Below are positions 1-9,744 of a stretch of DNA of 20,526 bases, piece by piece. Positions within the stretch are counted from its first letter, which is position 1. Every line of letters begins with the position of its first letter. The notes below the pieces were generated by a model. That model worked only from the letters and a program-made list of their open reading frames with translations. It made no database searches and had not been told where the DNA came from. Position numbers and translations under genes: made by a program. Source of the DNA: Discostella pseudostelligera. Taxonomy: Eukaryota > Bacillariophyta > Thalassiosirophyceae > Thalassiosirales > Thalassiosiraceae. Where the stretch lies: NCBI GenBank assembly GCA_036940085.1, contig JALLBK010000712.1:1-20526 (forward strand), written 5' to 3'.

Positions 1-191
1 ATATATGCCTAGGGGAAAGGGAGCAAGTGAAGACCAACTAAGGTGGCGACACCACTCCACTCAGGGTGGTGTAGGGTAGCAGTAGCAGCCGCATTGCATC
101 CGTCACCATCCAACATCACCAGGTCGCATCCAGCATTCGTCGTCGGCTTATCATCTCACTCTCTTATCATTCCTCCTAATAAGTTATCCGG

Positions 192-2094
192 ATGCCAGTG
201 GGCAACAGCAACAACATGATGTTTGACTCGATAAATCGTCGACAGCCGTCGCCGCCGAAGTTGCCGACACAACGGCAACGGCAACAGCAGCCAATGATCG
301 TCTCTCAACGCAAACACCAGAAGCAGGGGAGATTCAGTCTGCTACTTCCGCAAATTACCATATCCAATAACAATGGTAGTCGAAGAGGTGGTGCTGCTGG
401 TACCTCGAGAATCAAGAAATTGATGCTGGTTGCTGTCGGTGAGTGATATATTGCGTATATTTCGAGTGTTTTTACTTTGCTTCCACCCAATTCCACTAAT
501 CACCCAAATCATCACCATCGACCTTTCGTTCTTATCTCATTGCATCTTCACTTATTGTATGCTTGACTTGTCAAAAATGCATACATCAACAGGCCCAATC
601 TTATTGATGCGTTGGCTTTCTCGTGGTCAGGAGGAGCAGCAGCGGGGGACACTCACCAATACCGTCGTGCGCGATAGCAATTGGAGTAACAATCAACAAC
701 AAATAGCATCATCATCAGCAGTAGAAGAAGAAGATATAGGAGAAGGATATGATGACGATGGCATCCTTCGCCACATTTACAGAAATAACAATTCCTTCAT
801 CAATAGCAGCAACAACAATCTCACCACGCATAATAAGTCATCCTCTACCGCCCGATCTTTCATGTACATTGGAGACCTCGATCCTACTGTACCGCAACCA
901 TGGCCAAAAGAAGAAGTGGACTGGTGGGCATTACATCACAAGTTAGTTGAGGATGTACGTAATTCGGACGCTATGCCAACATCAATATCTCTTGATGAGG
1001 AAGCAGTAGGTGTGGAGAACGACACTGCTACCGATCATCAGCATGAACATCCACAACAACATTTGCCTCAATTGATATTCTACGGAGATAGCATCACCGA
1101 GGGTTGGGCCGGGACATCCTTTGGCAATCGTCCACCGAAACATCGTCTATGGAATGAGAACAATCACGAGGATGAACAGATTCGACAATTATTCCAAAGC
1201 ACATTTGGCATCAATTCACCATGGGGTAAACGTGCGTTAAAGCAGCCGTTAGTACTTGGGATTAGTGGTTCTAGGACCTATGATTTGTTATGGCGACTTG
1301 AAAATGGAGAATTTCCAACATCGCAATTACTCATCGATGGCAATCACGAGGAGGAGAAAGGTAACGATGCAACAGCCGACAAGCTAAAAGTAGCAGAATC
1401 ACCGAAGGTTGCTCCACCTGATACTTTCTTTCGTCTCGAAAAGTTAGAACGGATTTACATCGTGTTGATCGGGACCAATAATCTCGGTGGGGGGATGCTC
1501 CCGACCCAAACCATCGAGGGGATGGATGCCGTCGGTCGTACTCTACTACGTCTACACACGGAGACCTTCTCATCGACCACTCCTGCAGCAATTGTTTTTA
1601 GTGAACTGTTGCCACGAAGAGATGATCATCGTGCGAGAAACATGTGTCCACCACGATGCAAGAATATCACTACTTTGGAACCGTATGAATCGTTCATGCC
1701 GGCAATTAATGCAGTTAATCGGGAATTGGAACGGGTTGTGGATGGATGGAGGAAGGATTTTCCGAATAGTCGAATAGTGCTCTTATCGTCGTCTAACGAG
1801 GAGGAGGAGGAGGATTGGGTCGAAAGGTTGAAGGATCGGATGGTTGGCAGTGGTGGAGATGGTAAAGAAGGAGAGCACGACAATGTACTCGCAGCTTCAA
1901 TCTCTAACAACCAGTATCAACATAGAATCAACTGCGGAAGAACCATGTTCGCCATCGACAACGGAGATAAGTTTGATCGATACATGCCGGATCGATTGCA
2001 TCCCAATTACCAGGGCTATGAGTTGTGGTCACGTTGTTTGAAGAGGGGATTAGAAGCTGTCATGATGGATAGTACGATACATTTGGAGAAATGA
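192..2094 (+). CDS. SGNH/GDSL hydrolase, PAF-acetylhydrolase alpha-like
   Basis: Two exons, 192-438 and 593-2094, joined across a 154-nt GT-AG intron (donor GTGAGTGA); predicted 582 aa. All SGNH blocks are present: Y-GDS-ITEGW with nucleophile S249; the block II glycines around G305-G308, followed by LLWRLENGEFP; LIGTNN with G376 and N378; and DRLHPNYQGYELW with D549 and H552 as the other triad residues. The LWRLxNGE, GTNN and ELLPR strings most resemble the alpha subunits of brain PAF-acetylhydrolase. The family hydrolyses ester bonds, often acetyl esters of lipids or sugars; the substrate here cannot be told. Residues 1-75 are basic and Q/R-rich, followed by a short hydrophobic stretch (about 78-88) that could be a weak signal anchor. 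Acidic and Asn/His-rich inserts enlarge the domain beyond the usual roughly 230 aa. The ATG at 192 is the first in the open frame. It converges with the next gene. Confidence 0.85.
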
Positions 2095-2314
2095 TGCAAA
2101 TAGTTGTGTACCATATTCTTCATCATTTGGTCGAAGCATACAACTGACAACACATCGTTCAGCACAAATGTCGGAGATAGGATAGATCGATGAAGCAATG
2201 AAATTCTGTGTTACTATGTGTACAATTTACTTTCGGGCCGTACGTCGATATCTCGCGAGGTGATTATTAAGAATGCTATGATGATGATGTAGCATGTAGT
2301 AGCCAATGTAGCAT

Positions 2315-3293
2315 TTAGCAACAATACTGTCCATTGATCTTGTTCACTCTACCACCGGATCCAAAAACATACCGTCCTAATTCGATATGAACTGGATGAA
2401 CAAGCTCGTTGGTCTCTGTGCAGTAGTACATTTCTTCCTCGGGACAGGCATTGCGCCAATTGTAATCCTCTGAAGCGAATTCGGCCATGTTCCGATCTGG
2501 TAATAATGGTAGTGACATGACATAAAGATGAGATTGAAGACATGAACGGTCGAACATTCAGATACAGTTGATTAACAGCATCCAGACAGAATCCAACACT
2601 CACCAACAGTTTCGCCGAACTCTAACCTACCCCACCACAATTGGGTTTTGATCCTATCGGAGTATTCGCTTCTCATTGGAATACTGTACAATTTGATGGG
2701 CAGTTGAGACGAACACATGTTATCATCAAATGGGTGCGTGAGCTCAGAAGGTCGCAATCAAGTATTACATAATACTCAGAATAGCCAACACAAGGATAAA
2801 CTCACGGGACGACAGTGACTGAGGAATCAAAGTCAACACTTTTCTTCGACTTGGATGATAGCTGCTTCTCCTGCCGCTTCATCTTTCGCTTCTCCTCTAC
2901 ATCATTGGCATATTTCAACGGTGCATTGAATCGAGGCACATCTCGCAAATCTCTTGCACTCCGTTCCGTCACAGATGCAATACTATTTAGCGGTACTCTA
3001 TGACTACTATTCGCACTCGAGATGGGTTCAATGATGCCAATCTTATGAAGAAACTTGCATCGCACTCGATTCGACGATGATAGCCATGCAGACGATGAAG
3101 ATGATAGTGCCGACGATGTAAACGATAGCGGTAATGATGATGATGTTGAGGATGTTGTTGTTGATGAAGCGGTCAATGCTCGAAGTCGAGGTGGCCTCGT
3201 CGTTGTCGATGCCGCCGACTTGGTCTTGACGACGATGGCGGTACCCTCCTTCATACCATCGCGCCGATCAACGAATTGCATAGCCGACGCCAT
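2315..3293 (-). CDS. Uncharacterised diatom-type protein with IPMR-x-EYS motif
   Basis: Three exons on the minus strand, 3293-2806, 2683-2604 and 2496-2315, with GT-AG introns of 122 and 107 nt; predicted 249 aa. The phases fit exactly and restore the string VTVVPIPMRSEYSDRIKTQLW, then E-T-V-D-R-N-M-AEFASEDYNWR, then an acidic stretch, a Cys and ELVHPVHIE. From memory, not checked, the pattern VxxxPIPxRxEYSxRIxxxLW...RN..EFAxExxxWR...HP.H occurs in many diatom proteins of unknown function. Residues 1-100 are Ser/Thr-rich and look disordered; a Lys-rich stretch (KRKMKRQEKQLSSKSKK) precedes the motif and could be a nuclear signal. There is no signal peptide or membrane segment. The conserved block is split over three exons, so a single-exon reading would miss it. 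No function can be assigned. Confidence 0.75.
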
Positions 3294-3633
3294 GATTTCT
3301 CCAACCTCTATCTATGCAGGTAGTAGGCTCTGCCAAAATGAGATATGATTGTTTCCTCTTCGATGCAATGATGAACATTCACATGACCTTATTTGTTCTT
3401 GCTTCCATTGCCACACTTGCAATCTCTTACTCCTACATTCATTGCAATTGCAGCTGCACCTTCATCTTCAACGAGAACGCAGAGGAGGCAGCAGCAGTAT
3501 TTTCAACATCAGCGATCCATCGTCCGGTGCACGAACCACATGACAAATAATTTTTGCCATTAGAATCAATACTAATTCCTACATGGATTTGGATTTGGCC
3601 AAAATATCGTTGTCCTCTCCGCGTTGGCAGCTG

Positions 3634-3650
3634 TTGGCGACTATCGCCAA
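3634..3650. promoter_or_regulatory. Perfect palindrome TTGGCGA-CTA-TCGCCAA
   Basis: Two 7-bp arms separated by 3 bp, about 340 bp upstream of the ATG at 3293. TTGGCG resembles the core of E2F/DP sites, but no factor is shown; this is only a candidate binding site. Confidence 0.35.
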
Positions 3651-3683
3651 AGAGAGAAGGCAAAGCGAAGGTTCAGGAGCTTC

Positions 3684-3790
3684 CACGTGTACTACATGAC
3701 TTTGGACTCGACTCAGTGTTACACGTGGCAGTACAATATGCACCTACACGTGGAAGCCAAATTACACGTGGAAACAAAATTACACGGAAG
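3684..3790. repeat. G-box cluster with 18-bp tandem repeat
   Basis: CACGTG occurs at 3684-3689, 3722-3727, 3747-3752 and 3765-3770. The last two lie in an 18-bp tandem repeat, TACACGTGGAAGCCAAAT (3745-3762) and TACACGTGGAAACAAAAT (3763-3780), followed by a broken third unit starting TACACGGAAG at 3781. CACGTG is the classic site of bHLH and bZIP factors. It lies 390-500 bp upstream of the minus-strand start at 3293, so it may control that gene. Confidence 0.6.
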
Positions 3791-4009
3791 AGAGAGTAGT
3801 TCTGGTCCTCCATCAATGCATCGCAGAACGCAGAACACAATGCAAAAGAGACGATGCAGGGAAGACAAGATTGATGATGCGATAGTAATCCAAAAAGCAA
3901 GCAGCGCTTTAGTAGGGTGAAGATGTTTTTATCTCCGATTTACTCTTGAAAGAAGGACAAGTGACAGTGGCGAGTGAAAGTGGAACGACACATGCAATGT
4001 TGTGCAAAT

Positions 4010-6874
4010 TCAACCTTCCGTCGGCTTGAACAACATCATTGGCTGATACTGTCCATCGATGCAAAGCCTCCCATCTCCCTTCTGTAATTGCGGATGCACA
4101 TCTTCCATCTGCAACCGTCCACTGAACCACATTTTTTGATATTGACGACATAGACCCGAGGATAGTATTTTATCGGATGTGGATGAGGATGCTTCATCCT
4201 GTTCATTCTCAGCAGTCATTCTATTAGTGTCATCCATACCACTGTCACCGCATTCCCATGGTGCACGACAATAGGATAAATCAGCTACTACAACATCTTC
4301 AACGCTTGATTTGCTGCAATCATTGCATTGTCCATCATTGCCACCAAAACAATCCACTTTGCCCTCGTTGGTGATCAGTATCGAATTATTAACATTGCCC
4401 TCCTCACCGGAATTCCCAAACGAACATCTATTTACTTCCACCTTGGCAGCATTTGCCACCTCATCATAATAGTACGTCAAAAAACCTTGTGTCGTCATCC
4501 ACCCTGGGAAGGATCCTCGACCAATCGATCCCCACCCTCTTCCTTCCGAAAAGGCCGAAGTTAGATAACTTCTCACAAGCTGAGCAAATGTCAACTTCGA
4601 TGGACGCAACACGAAGAACGACAAATTTATCACAGAAGCACGTGCATTGACATTCAACAAAGATGGAATATGTTCCCACGAAAATACTGCATCAATGCCG
4701 CCATCATTCGTGTGATCGCCTTGATCCACTACATCATCTTGATTCTCAACCCCACTCTCCATAATCAAATCAATCACCTCATCGATCGGTCGTAGAATTA
4801 ACGTATCATAATCGACCAAGACTACCGCATCATACTCCTCGAGCTCGTAGGCATACAATCGTATTAAATCATTCATCTCATCGGTATTTGTGGACAGATA
4901 TGTTCGGAGATAATCACTTCCTTGTATGTCTGATGGATCAATGGGAGGGTATTGGATGGAAACTTGATACCCCAAATCTTGGAGTACCACCGATCGATCG
5001 ACAACGCCATTTTTCCAATTTGTACCCATTCCACCATCACCACCACCATCACCACGAGAAGCAGCAGTCTCATCACGATCATTCATTGTTCGTACCATGA
5101 ACAAATCATTAGCATCCCGACATTTCTTCGCATGTGGATGTAATATAGCATGCATCTTATAATCATACACACTTCCCGATGCCGAATTGCGATAACTTTG
5201 AGCATGTATCATGGCACGTAACATAATGGCAAAGTCACGAAAGGATGCTCCATCTTTGGGCTGATTGGTAGTGTGCAGTGAGGAGGAGGATTCCTCATTG
5301 TAAGTGGATGGGAAACAGGATGTCACCGGGAGCACATACGCCACAGTCCCCTTGGCAGGAAGTGATCGTTCCTCTTCTTCCTCGTTCTCCCCACCACCCA
5401 TCAAATCCACCTTCGAACCCAAATGCAATTGTTGCTTGATTCGCCCCATCATACTCTCATAATATTCAGCATTACTTGCATGTTGATTCGTTATTATTTC
5501 ATCATCACTCAAACCAGTGGCGAAATTGGTAGTAATGAGACGTGGCATGGATTTCCATCCATATTGGAATGGTCCTAACGATGATGACGATGAGGAATAT
5601 TCCTCGTCTGAATCTATTCCAGCGCCGCCATTGCCACCACCACTACTACCACCACCACCAATCCCACCATGATGACCAAACCGTACACTATTCGTAAACT
5701 TATTCACGGCTCGATCAAACAATAAATAATTCGCATGCTGATGATTACGTTGACCTTCTTTGCGATGCAAGAATTTCCATGGATTGTGTACCCGCAATCG
5801 TGGTATATGATTGGGCGATGCACCCCCACCTTCGAGGATGGGTTCATCCTCTACTTCATAATCCGGCATGCGATAAGGATGACGACCACCGTCTCGTTGT
5901 TGTCGTGTCTCACCCATTCTCATCATCGTCCCATGATGATTCTTGGATGAAGTAGAATGAATCTCCATGGCAATAAAGTAATTGAGAGAAGCTAGCATAA
6001 ATATAGCAATCAATGCAAATAATTGCATAAAATATCGTAGTCGGAATGGCATTTGAAGGAATGCGAATTGTATATTTCGAAGAATGGGAGAATAATATTT
6101 CCACCCCAACGAGGAGTATTGCGAGGATGCACCACCACCAACAGTAGCAGCACGGGAATTTATAGAGGATGCGGAGCTGTATGGATTGGTGCTATCTTTG
6201 GGATGATATCGCTGTCCTTGTTGCTTGCTGAATAAATTGGAGGTGAATGACAAGATTGATGACATGGCCGAAGATGAATTATCATCTGCCGATCCAGCAC
6301 TCTTTGTATTCGTACCACCAGCAGTCGTCGTCTCCTTCTCTCCATCATCGCTGCCATGCCGATGACTGGAAACAGTACTCCGACTGCCCAGGCTACTGTC
6401 TTGGAACATGCCACCGTATCCCCCCCCGAATGGCATGCGCTGTTGGCTCATCAGTGACGATGATGCTCGTTTGCTATTATTGTACGGTGATGATGGATTG
6501 CTTTTATTCTTGCCTCTACCACCGCCACCACCGCTGCTGTGCATCCAACTGCTTCTGGCCAATGGTCGATGCGCTTCAAAATTGTCATTCTCTTCATTGC
6601 TGTCACAATCATCATCGTCGTCTACGGAGGATGCCGACGAAGCTGTTGGCGAATGGGAGGATGGGACGGCTTGTCTCCTGGTCAATCGAACACTGAATGG
6701 ATCATGATGCCGCTGATTCAATGTACCATTGTTTCTGGTACCGCTACCACCACTACTACTACGGGTGGCAGTGCCGGTGCCAGCAGCGGAGGTCCCGATA
6801 ATATCTGCTTGGATGAGATCAAGCAGCTCAGATGTGCAGATGGTATCATTGTCGTTGTCTGTCATTGTCATCAT
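4010..6874 (-). CDS. Type II membrane glycosyltransferase, GT8/glycogenin-like
   Basis: Single exon, 954 aa, ATG at 6874 (MMTMTDND). Residues 1-281 are Ser/Asn/Gly-rich and look disordered; one membrane segment lies at about 282-302 (MQLFALIAIFMLASLNYFIA), giving a type II, probably Golgi, topology. A glycine/serine-rich stem follows. The catalytic domain starts near residue 508 (KGTVAYVLPV) and contains LRLYAYELEEYDAVVLVDYD at about 670-690; the D688-Y-D690 is the DxD metal/nucleotide-sugar motif, followed by TLILRPIDEV as in glycogenin-type GT8 enzymes. TTQGFLTYYY near 795 fits the later part of the GT-A fold. A Cys-containing tail with insertions ends the protein. The family transfers sugar from UDP-sugars; donor and acceptor are unknown. 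It is much longer than a typical GT8 because of the N-terminal region. It is divergent from the 7748-9190 gene. Confidence 0.88.
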   Translation of the reverse strand: MMTMTDNDNDTICTSELLDLIQADIIGTSAAGTGTATRSSSGGSGTRNNGTLNQRHHDPFSVRLTRRQAVPSSHSPTASSASSVDDDDDCDSNEENDNFEAHRPLARSSWMHSSGGGGGRGKNKSNPSSPYNNSKRASSSLMSQQRMPFGGGYGGMFQDSSLGSRSTVSSHRHGSDDGEKETTTAGGTNTKSAGSADDNSSSAMSSILSFTSNLFSKQQGQRYHPKDSTNPYSSASSINSRAATVGGGASSQYSSLGWKYYSPILRNIQFAFLQMPFRLRYFMQLFALIAIFMLASLNYFIAMEIHSTSSKNHHGTMMRMGETRQQRDGGRHPYRMPDYEVEDEPILEGGGASPNHIPRLRVHNPWKFLHRKEGQRNHQHANYLLFDRAVNKFTNSVRFGHHGGIGGGGSSGGGNGGAGIDSDEEYSSSSSSLGPFQYGWKSMPRLITTNFATGLSDDEIITNQHASNAEYYESMMGRIKQQLHLGSKVDLMGGGENEEEEERSLPAKGTVAYVLPVTSCFPSTYNEESSSSLHTTNQPKDGASFRDFAIMLRAMIHAQSYRNSASGSVYDYKMHAILHPHAKKCRDANDLFMVRTMNDRDETAASRGDGGGDGGMGTNWKNGVVDRSVVLQDLGYQVSIQYPPIDPSDIQGSDYLRTYLSTNTDEMNDLIRLYAYELEEYDAVVLVDYDTLILRPIDEVIDLIMESGVENQDDVVDQGDHTNDGGIDAVFSWEHIPSLLNVNARASVINLSFFVLRPSKLTFAQLVRSYLTSAFSEGRGWGSIGRGSFPGWMTTQGFLTYYYDEVANAAKVEVNRCSFGNSGEEGNVNNSILITNEGKVDCFGGNDGQCNDCSKSSVEDVVVADLSYCRAPWECGDSGMDDTNRMTAENEQDEASSSTSDKILSSGLCRQYQKMWFSGRLQMEDVHPQLQKGDGRLCIDGQYQPMMLFKPTEG

Positions 6875-7747
6875 GTTGCTGGCTGGCTGGCGAGCGAGGG
6901 AGAGTTAGTTCATTGACGACGATGATGAAGTGTTATCGCTTCGATTCTACCATGATGTTGTAGTAGTAGTACGGGTCATCTGGCAAAGTCATGGTCATGG
7001 TCGGTGAATGTTGGACGTCAAGAATGTCGATAGATTTTTGGTTTGGCGGCTTTATTCCGCGGGCTGCCCCCAAAACACACAACAGCCCCGAAGAAATGGC
7101 GAAAGATACAGAAAGATACTTAACGCCATATCCGGATTGGATAGATACTCCTACTTAATAACAGTTGATTGGCGGGAGAAGATACTTAATTTGTGGATTT
7201 CCAATCGGGGGCACGGACAGATGAACAACTTCAACTCCAATCTTCACCGCCTATCCTCATCATCGCCGCCATCGCCACCACAACGGCAACCACCGCGGGC
7301 CAACCATGGCACCATCTTCCGCCCCTACCGCGGACGCCATGAACATATTCTTCATCATCAGCTCGCCACCACCAGTAACATGAATCGTCTTCCATCCAAT
7401 GAAAGATGCGTCGGTGGGGTGTGCACCGATCGGCGGGCGACGCGACATCTCTCTCCTCGGGGTGTGATGTCAAGTTGATGCACCCAAATCACCACCTCAA
7501 CCAAAAATTGTTGTGGAATTGTCCATGACATCATGAGCGATAGTTTTGGATGCCTCTCTGCAAAAACTAGCGAGTAAATGGATGCCATTGATTTCAAACA
7601 TCAAAATGAAGATTTCAATTTCAGAATTCGGCAATCATCCACACCCTGCTGCAGCAACCTGCAGCAGCATTGCTCCACCCACAGCAATTCATTTCATCTT
7701 CGGATCCATTCCATTGATTTCGATACAACAACAATATCTTCATTATC
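6875..7747. other. Shared intergenic region between divergent genes
   Basis: 873 bp between two head-to-head genes, so it must hold both promoters. The longest frame (7008-7478, plus) begins with TTG and has no recognisable protein features; I read it as non-coding. Short repeats lie at 7101-7189: GAAAGATAC twice in tandem (7101-7119), and AGATACTTAA at 7114-7123 and 7180-7189. A TTGGCGGGA sequence lies at 7169-7177. Confidence 0.5.
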
Positions 7748-9190
7748 ATGACGACCGATATCATCGACACCGACGAATCCTACGAAGTCACCGCCGCCGC
7801 CTCACCATCACCACCATCCATCATGACCACCACCCGTCGGCGCCGTAGCAAGAAGTCCATCATCGTCATTTCATTGACGGCATTGCTCGCCCTCATCATC
7901 GGGTTGGGCATTGGTGTCAGTGTGAGAAATGACAAGCTCCGGCTATCATCGAATGCCAACAATAACATTGCGATGATCGCTGTGGACGACTGTGATTATG
8001 ATACGGTTGACAATGACGACGATGAAGATGTCGAGAATGTTCCGGCGGCGCTTCCCATCATCACGCGCCGTCGTCGCAGTCTTCGCCAGCTCCAAGTGGT
8101 AGAAACAACTGCACCACCCTCTGCAGCAGTTGCCAGCTTTTCTCCCGGCCCATCTGCATCCTCGTCGTCATTGTTTGGTCTACCAACCATGGCAATGACG
8201 GCACCACCCAGTGATATGACAAGCCCGCCAATGACATCGTCGTCGTCGGCATGGCCATCGCCCACTACGACGCAGTCCTTGTTTGGTACCGGATTTCCAA
8301 CACCAATGACATCGTCGCCATCTCCCAATAATTCATTTCCTACATCAAGCGCATCCTTCCCTTCGGCGAGCCCAATGACAATGCTGGACTCGTCGTTGTT
8401 ACCAACTCCCATTCGGCCACCGCCTTCGTCGTCAAGCCAGCCTCCCAACTCTCCACCATCGATAATCTCTACCTCCACCCCAACTTTGAGCTTTGCGCCA
8501 ACAACTTCATCTTCAAGCTTCAGCGACAACGATCCATCGCCATCCACCTCTGCCACCGGCTCACCCACCACAGCCACTTCTAGTACTATTGGGACTACTT
8601 CTCATCACCACCACCACCAACACGCGGCGAAATGTTCCAAGAAGTCTTCCAAAAGTGGCAAATCCTCCAAATCATCCTCCAAGGGTTCCAAAACATCCTC
8701 GTCCAAGAGTAGTAAGTCCTCATCGAAGAGCACCAAACCCAACCTTCCATTTTTTGATTTGGAGGGCAGTTTGAGCATGTCCATGGGACTAGGATTCTTG
8801 ACTTCTCCTCCTACTCCCACCATCACTACCATCACCACCACTTCTCCCGCTCCTCCTGTCATCCCGACCGTCGCCACCATCACCAATGCTCCCAGTCCTA
8901 CCCAAGAGCCAGATGGGGACATGTCACTGGGAGTAGGATTCTACACTGCCACTCCATCTGCGAGCACTGACAGGATGGACGATGATGGTATTGTCGATAT
9001 CCCGCCGGCTCCTTCCACATCCACTACCATCTCTTCTTCGACTCCATCTTTGAGTCCTACCACTTCCATGTCTCCTACCGAGTTGCTACTAGATGAGGGT
9101 AGTTTGACACCGGAACCTACCTCGGGGAGTACACCGACTGTGTCGAAGGAGGTTACTGGTCCTCCGACTGTGACCGATCGTCAAGGTTGA
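7748..9190 (+). CDS. Silaffin-like Ser/Thr/Pro-rich single-pass membrane protein
   Basis: Single exon, 480 aa. A short cytosolic-looking N-terminus ends in RRRRSKK (30-36), followed by one membrane segment at about 38-59 (IIVISLTALLALIIGLGIGVSV), so the roughly 420-residue remainder should be luminal or extracellular. A polybasic stretch R107-R110 is followed by R113-Q-L115, an RXL motif like the processing sites of diatom silaffins. Then comes a long Ser/Thr/Pro-rich region with SLFG twice (141-144, 177-180), a His run (about 286-292), and a Lys/Ser segment, K295-K330, with lysines at 3-residue spacing (K299, K302, K305, K308; also pairs 312/315, 320/323, 327/330). After it, MS-x-G-x-GF occurs twice (344-350, 392-398). 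The composition suits a glycosylated, phosphorylated biosilica-associated protein. That role is inferred from composition only; no enzyme domain is seen. Confidence 0.8.
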   Translation: MTTDIIDTDESYEVTAAASPSPPSIMTTTRRRRSKKSIIVISLTALLALIIGLGIGVSVRNDKLRLSSNANNNIAMIAVDDCDYDTVDNDDDEDVENVPAALPIITRRRRSLRQLQVVETTAPPSAAVASFSPGPSASSSSLFGLPTMAMTAPPSDMTSPPMTSSSSAWPSPTTTQSLFGTGFPTPMTSSPSPNNSFPTSSASFPSASPMTMLDSSLLPTPIRPPPSSSSQPPNSPPSIISTSTPTLSFAPTTSSSSFSDNDPSPSTSATGSPTTATSSTIGTTSHHHHHQHAAKCSKKSSKSGKSSKSSSKGSKTSSSKSSKSSSKSTKPNLPFFDLEGSLSMSMGLGFLTSPPTPTITTITTTSPAPPVIPTVATITNAPSPTQEPDGDMSLGVGFYTATPSASTDRMDDDGIVDIPPAPSTSTTISSSTPSLSPTTSMSPTELLLDEGSLTPEPTSGSTPTVSKEVTGPPTVTDRQG

Positions 9191-9376
9191 TACGGTTATA
9201 TGCATAGAAGAAGATATGGAGCATAGAATAGATATAGAGTGACCGAGATGATGATGATATTGGGTGCTACTCTCTTCACTTCGTGTACAGTATGATGTCG
9301 AAGAGGTGAAGGAGTGACGGGAGATTAATGATGCGTTTGCATGTTGGCAGCGGCGATTCCGTTTTGTCCTGTATGA

Positions 9377-9427
9377 AAGAGATTGAAGACCAACATCATG
9401 ATGTTGGATCTTCTGTGTTGATCTCTT
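9377..9427. repeat. Imperfect inverted repeat around an 18-bp palindrome
   Basis: The core CCAACATCATGATGTTGG (9390-9407) is a perfect palindrome. It is flanked by GAAGA (9385-9389) and TCTTC (9409-9413, one-base bulge), and further out by AAGAGAT (9377-9383) and ATCTCTT (9421-9427). The arms can pair over about 21 bp in three blocks. It lies about 190 bp past the stop of the upstream gene. Confidence 0.6.
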
Positions 9428-9744
9428 GGACAATTTCATCGTATACCACGAGCATTCATCAAGATTGCATACCCTTATCATCTCATATATAATATTTGCT
9501 GACTTTCCTGGATGGTACCTACCGAATGCCGACGGAAAAAGTCTGTATGGGCAAATACATAATAGAATGAAGAAAGAAGAATGAAGAGATAGTGCATTAG
9601 AGCATAGACATGAACGGATAGACCTTCCTAATGATACATAAACGGTGATAACATTTTCATCTCGACAATAATATTATTATGATCTCTCCATTCATCTCCA
9701 TTCATCATCATCCGCCTCTCGCTCGATCTCAAGAGATCCAGCCT

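Larger units (their letters stand above)
3294..4009. other. Intergenic region with CACGTG cluster
   Basis: 716 bp between the starts of the 2315-3293 gene and the end of the 4010-6874 gene, so it should hold the promoter of the former and the 3' end of the latter. No convincing coding sequence: the short open frames have no recognisable protein character. It holds a TTGGCGA palindrome at 3634-3650 and four CACGTG boxes between 3684 and 3770, listed separately. Confidence 0.6.

Noticed and set aside
7008..7478. 156-codon plus-strand open frame in the divergent intergenic region
   Set aside because: It begins with TTG, has no recognisable domain or natural composition, and lies where two promoters must be.
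7996..8577. 193-codon minus-strand frame
   Set aside because: Antisense to the Ser/Thr/Pro-rich gene; its Asp/Gly/Val composition is the mirror of the repetitive codons.
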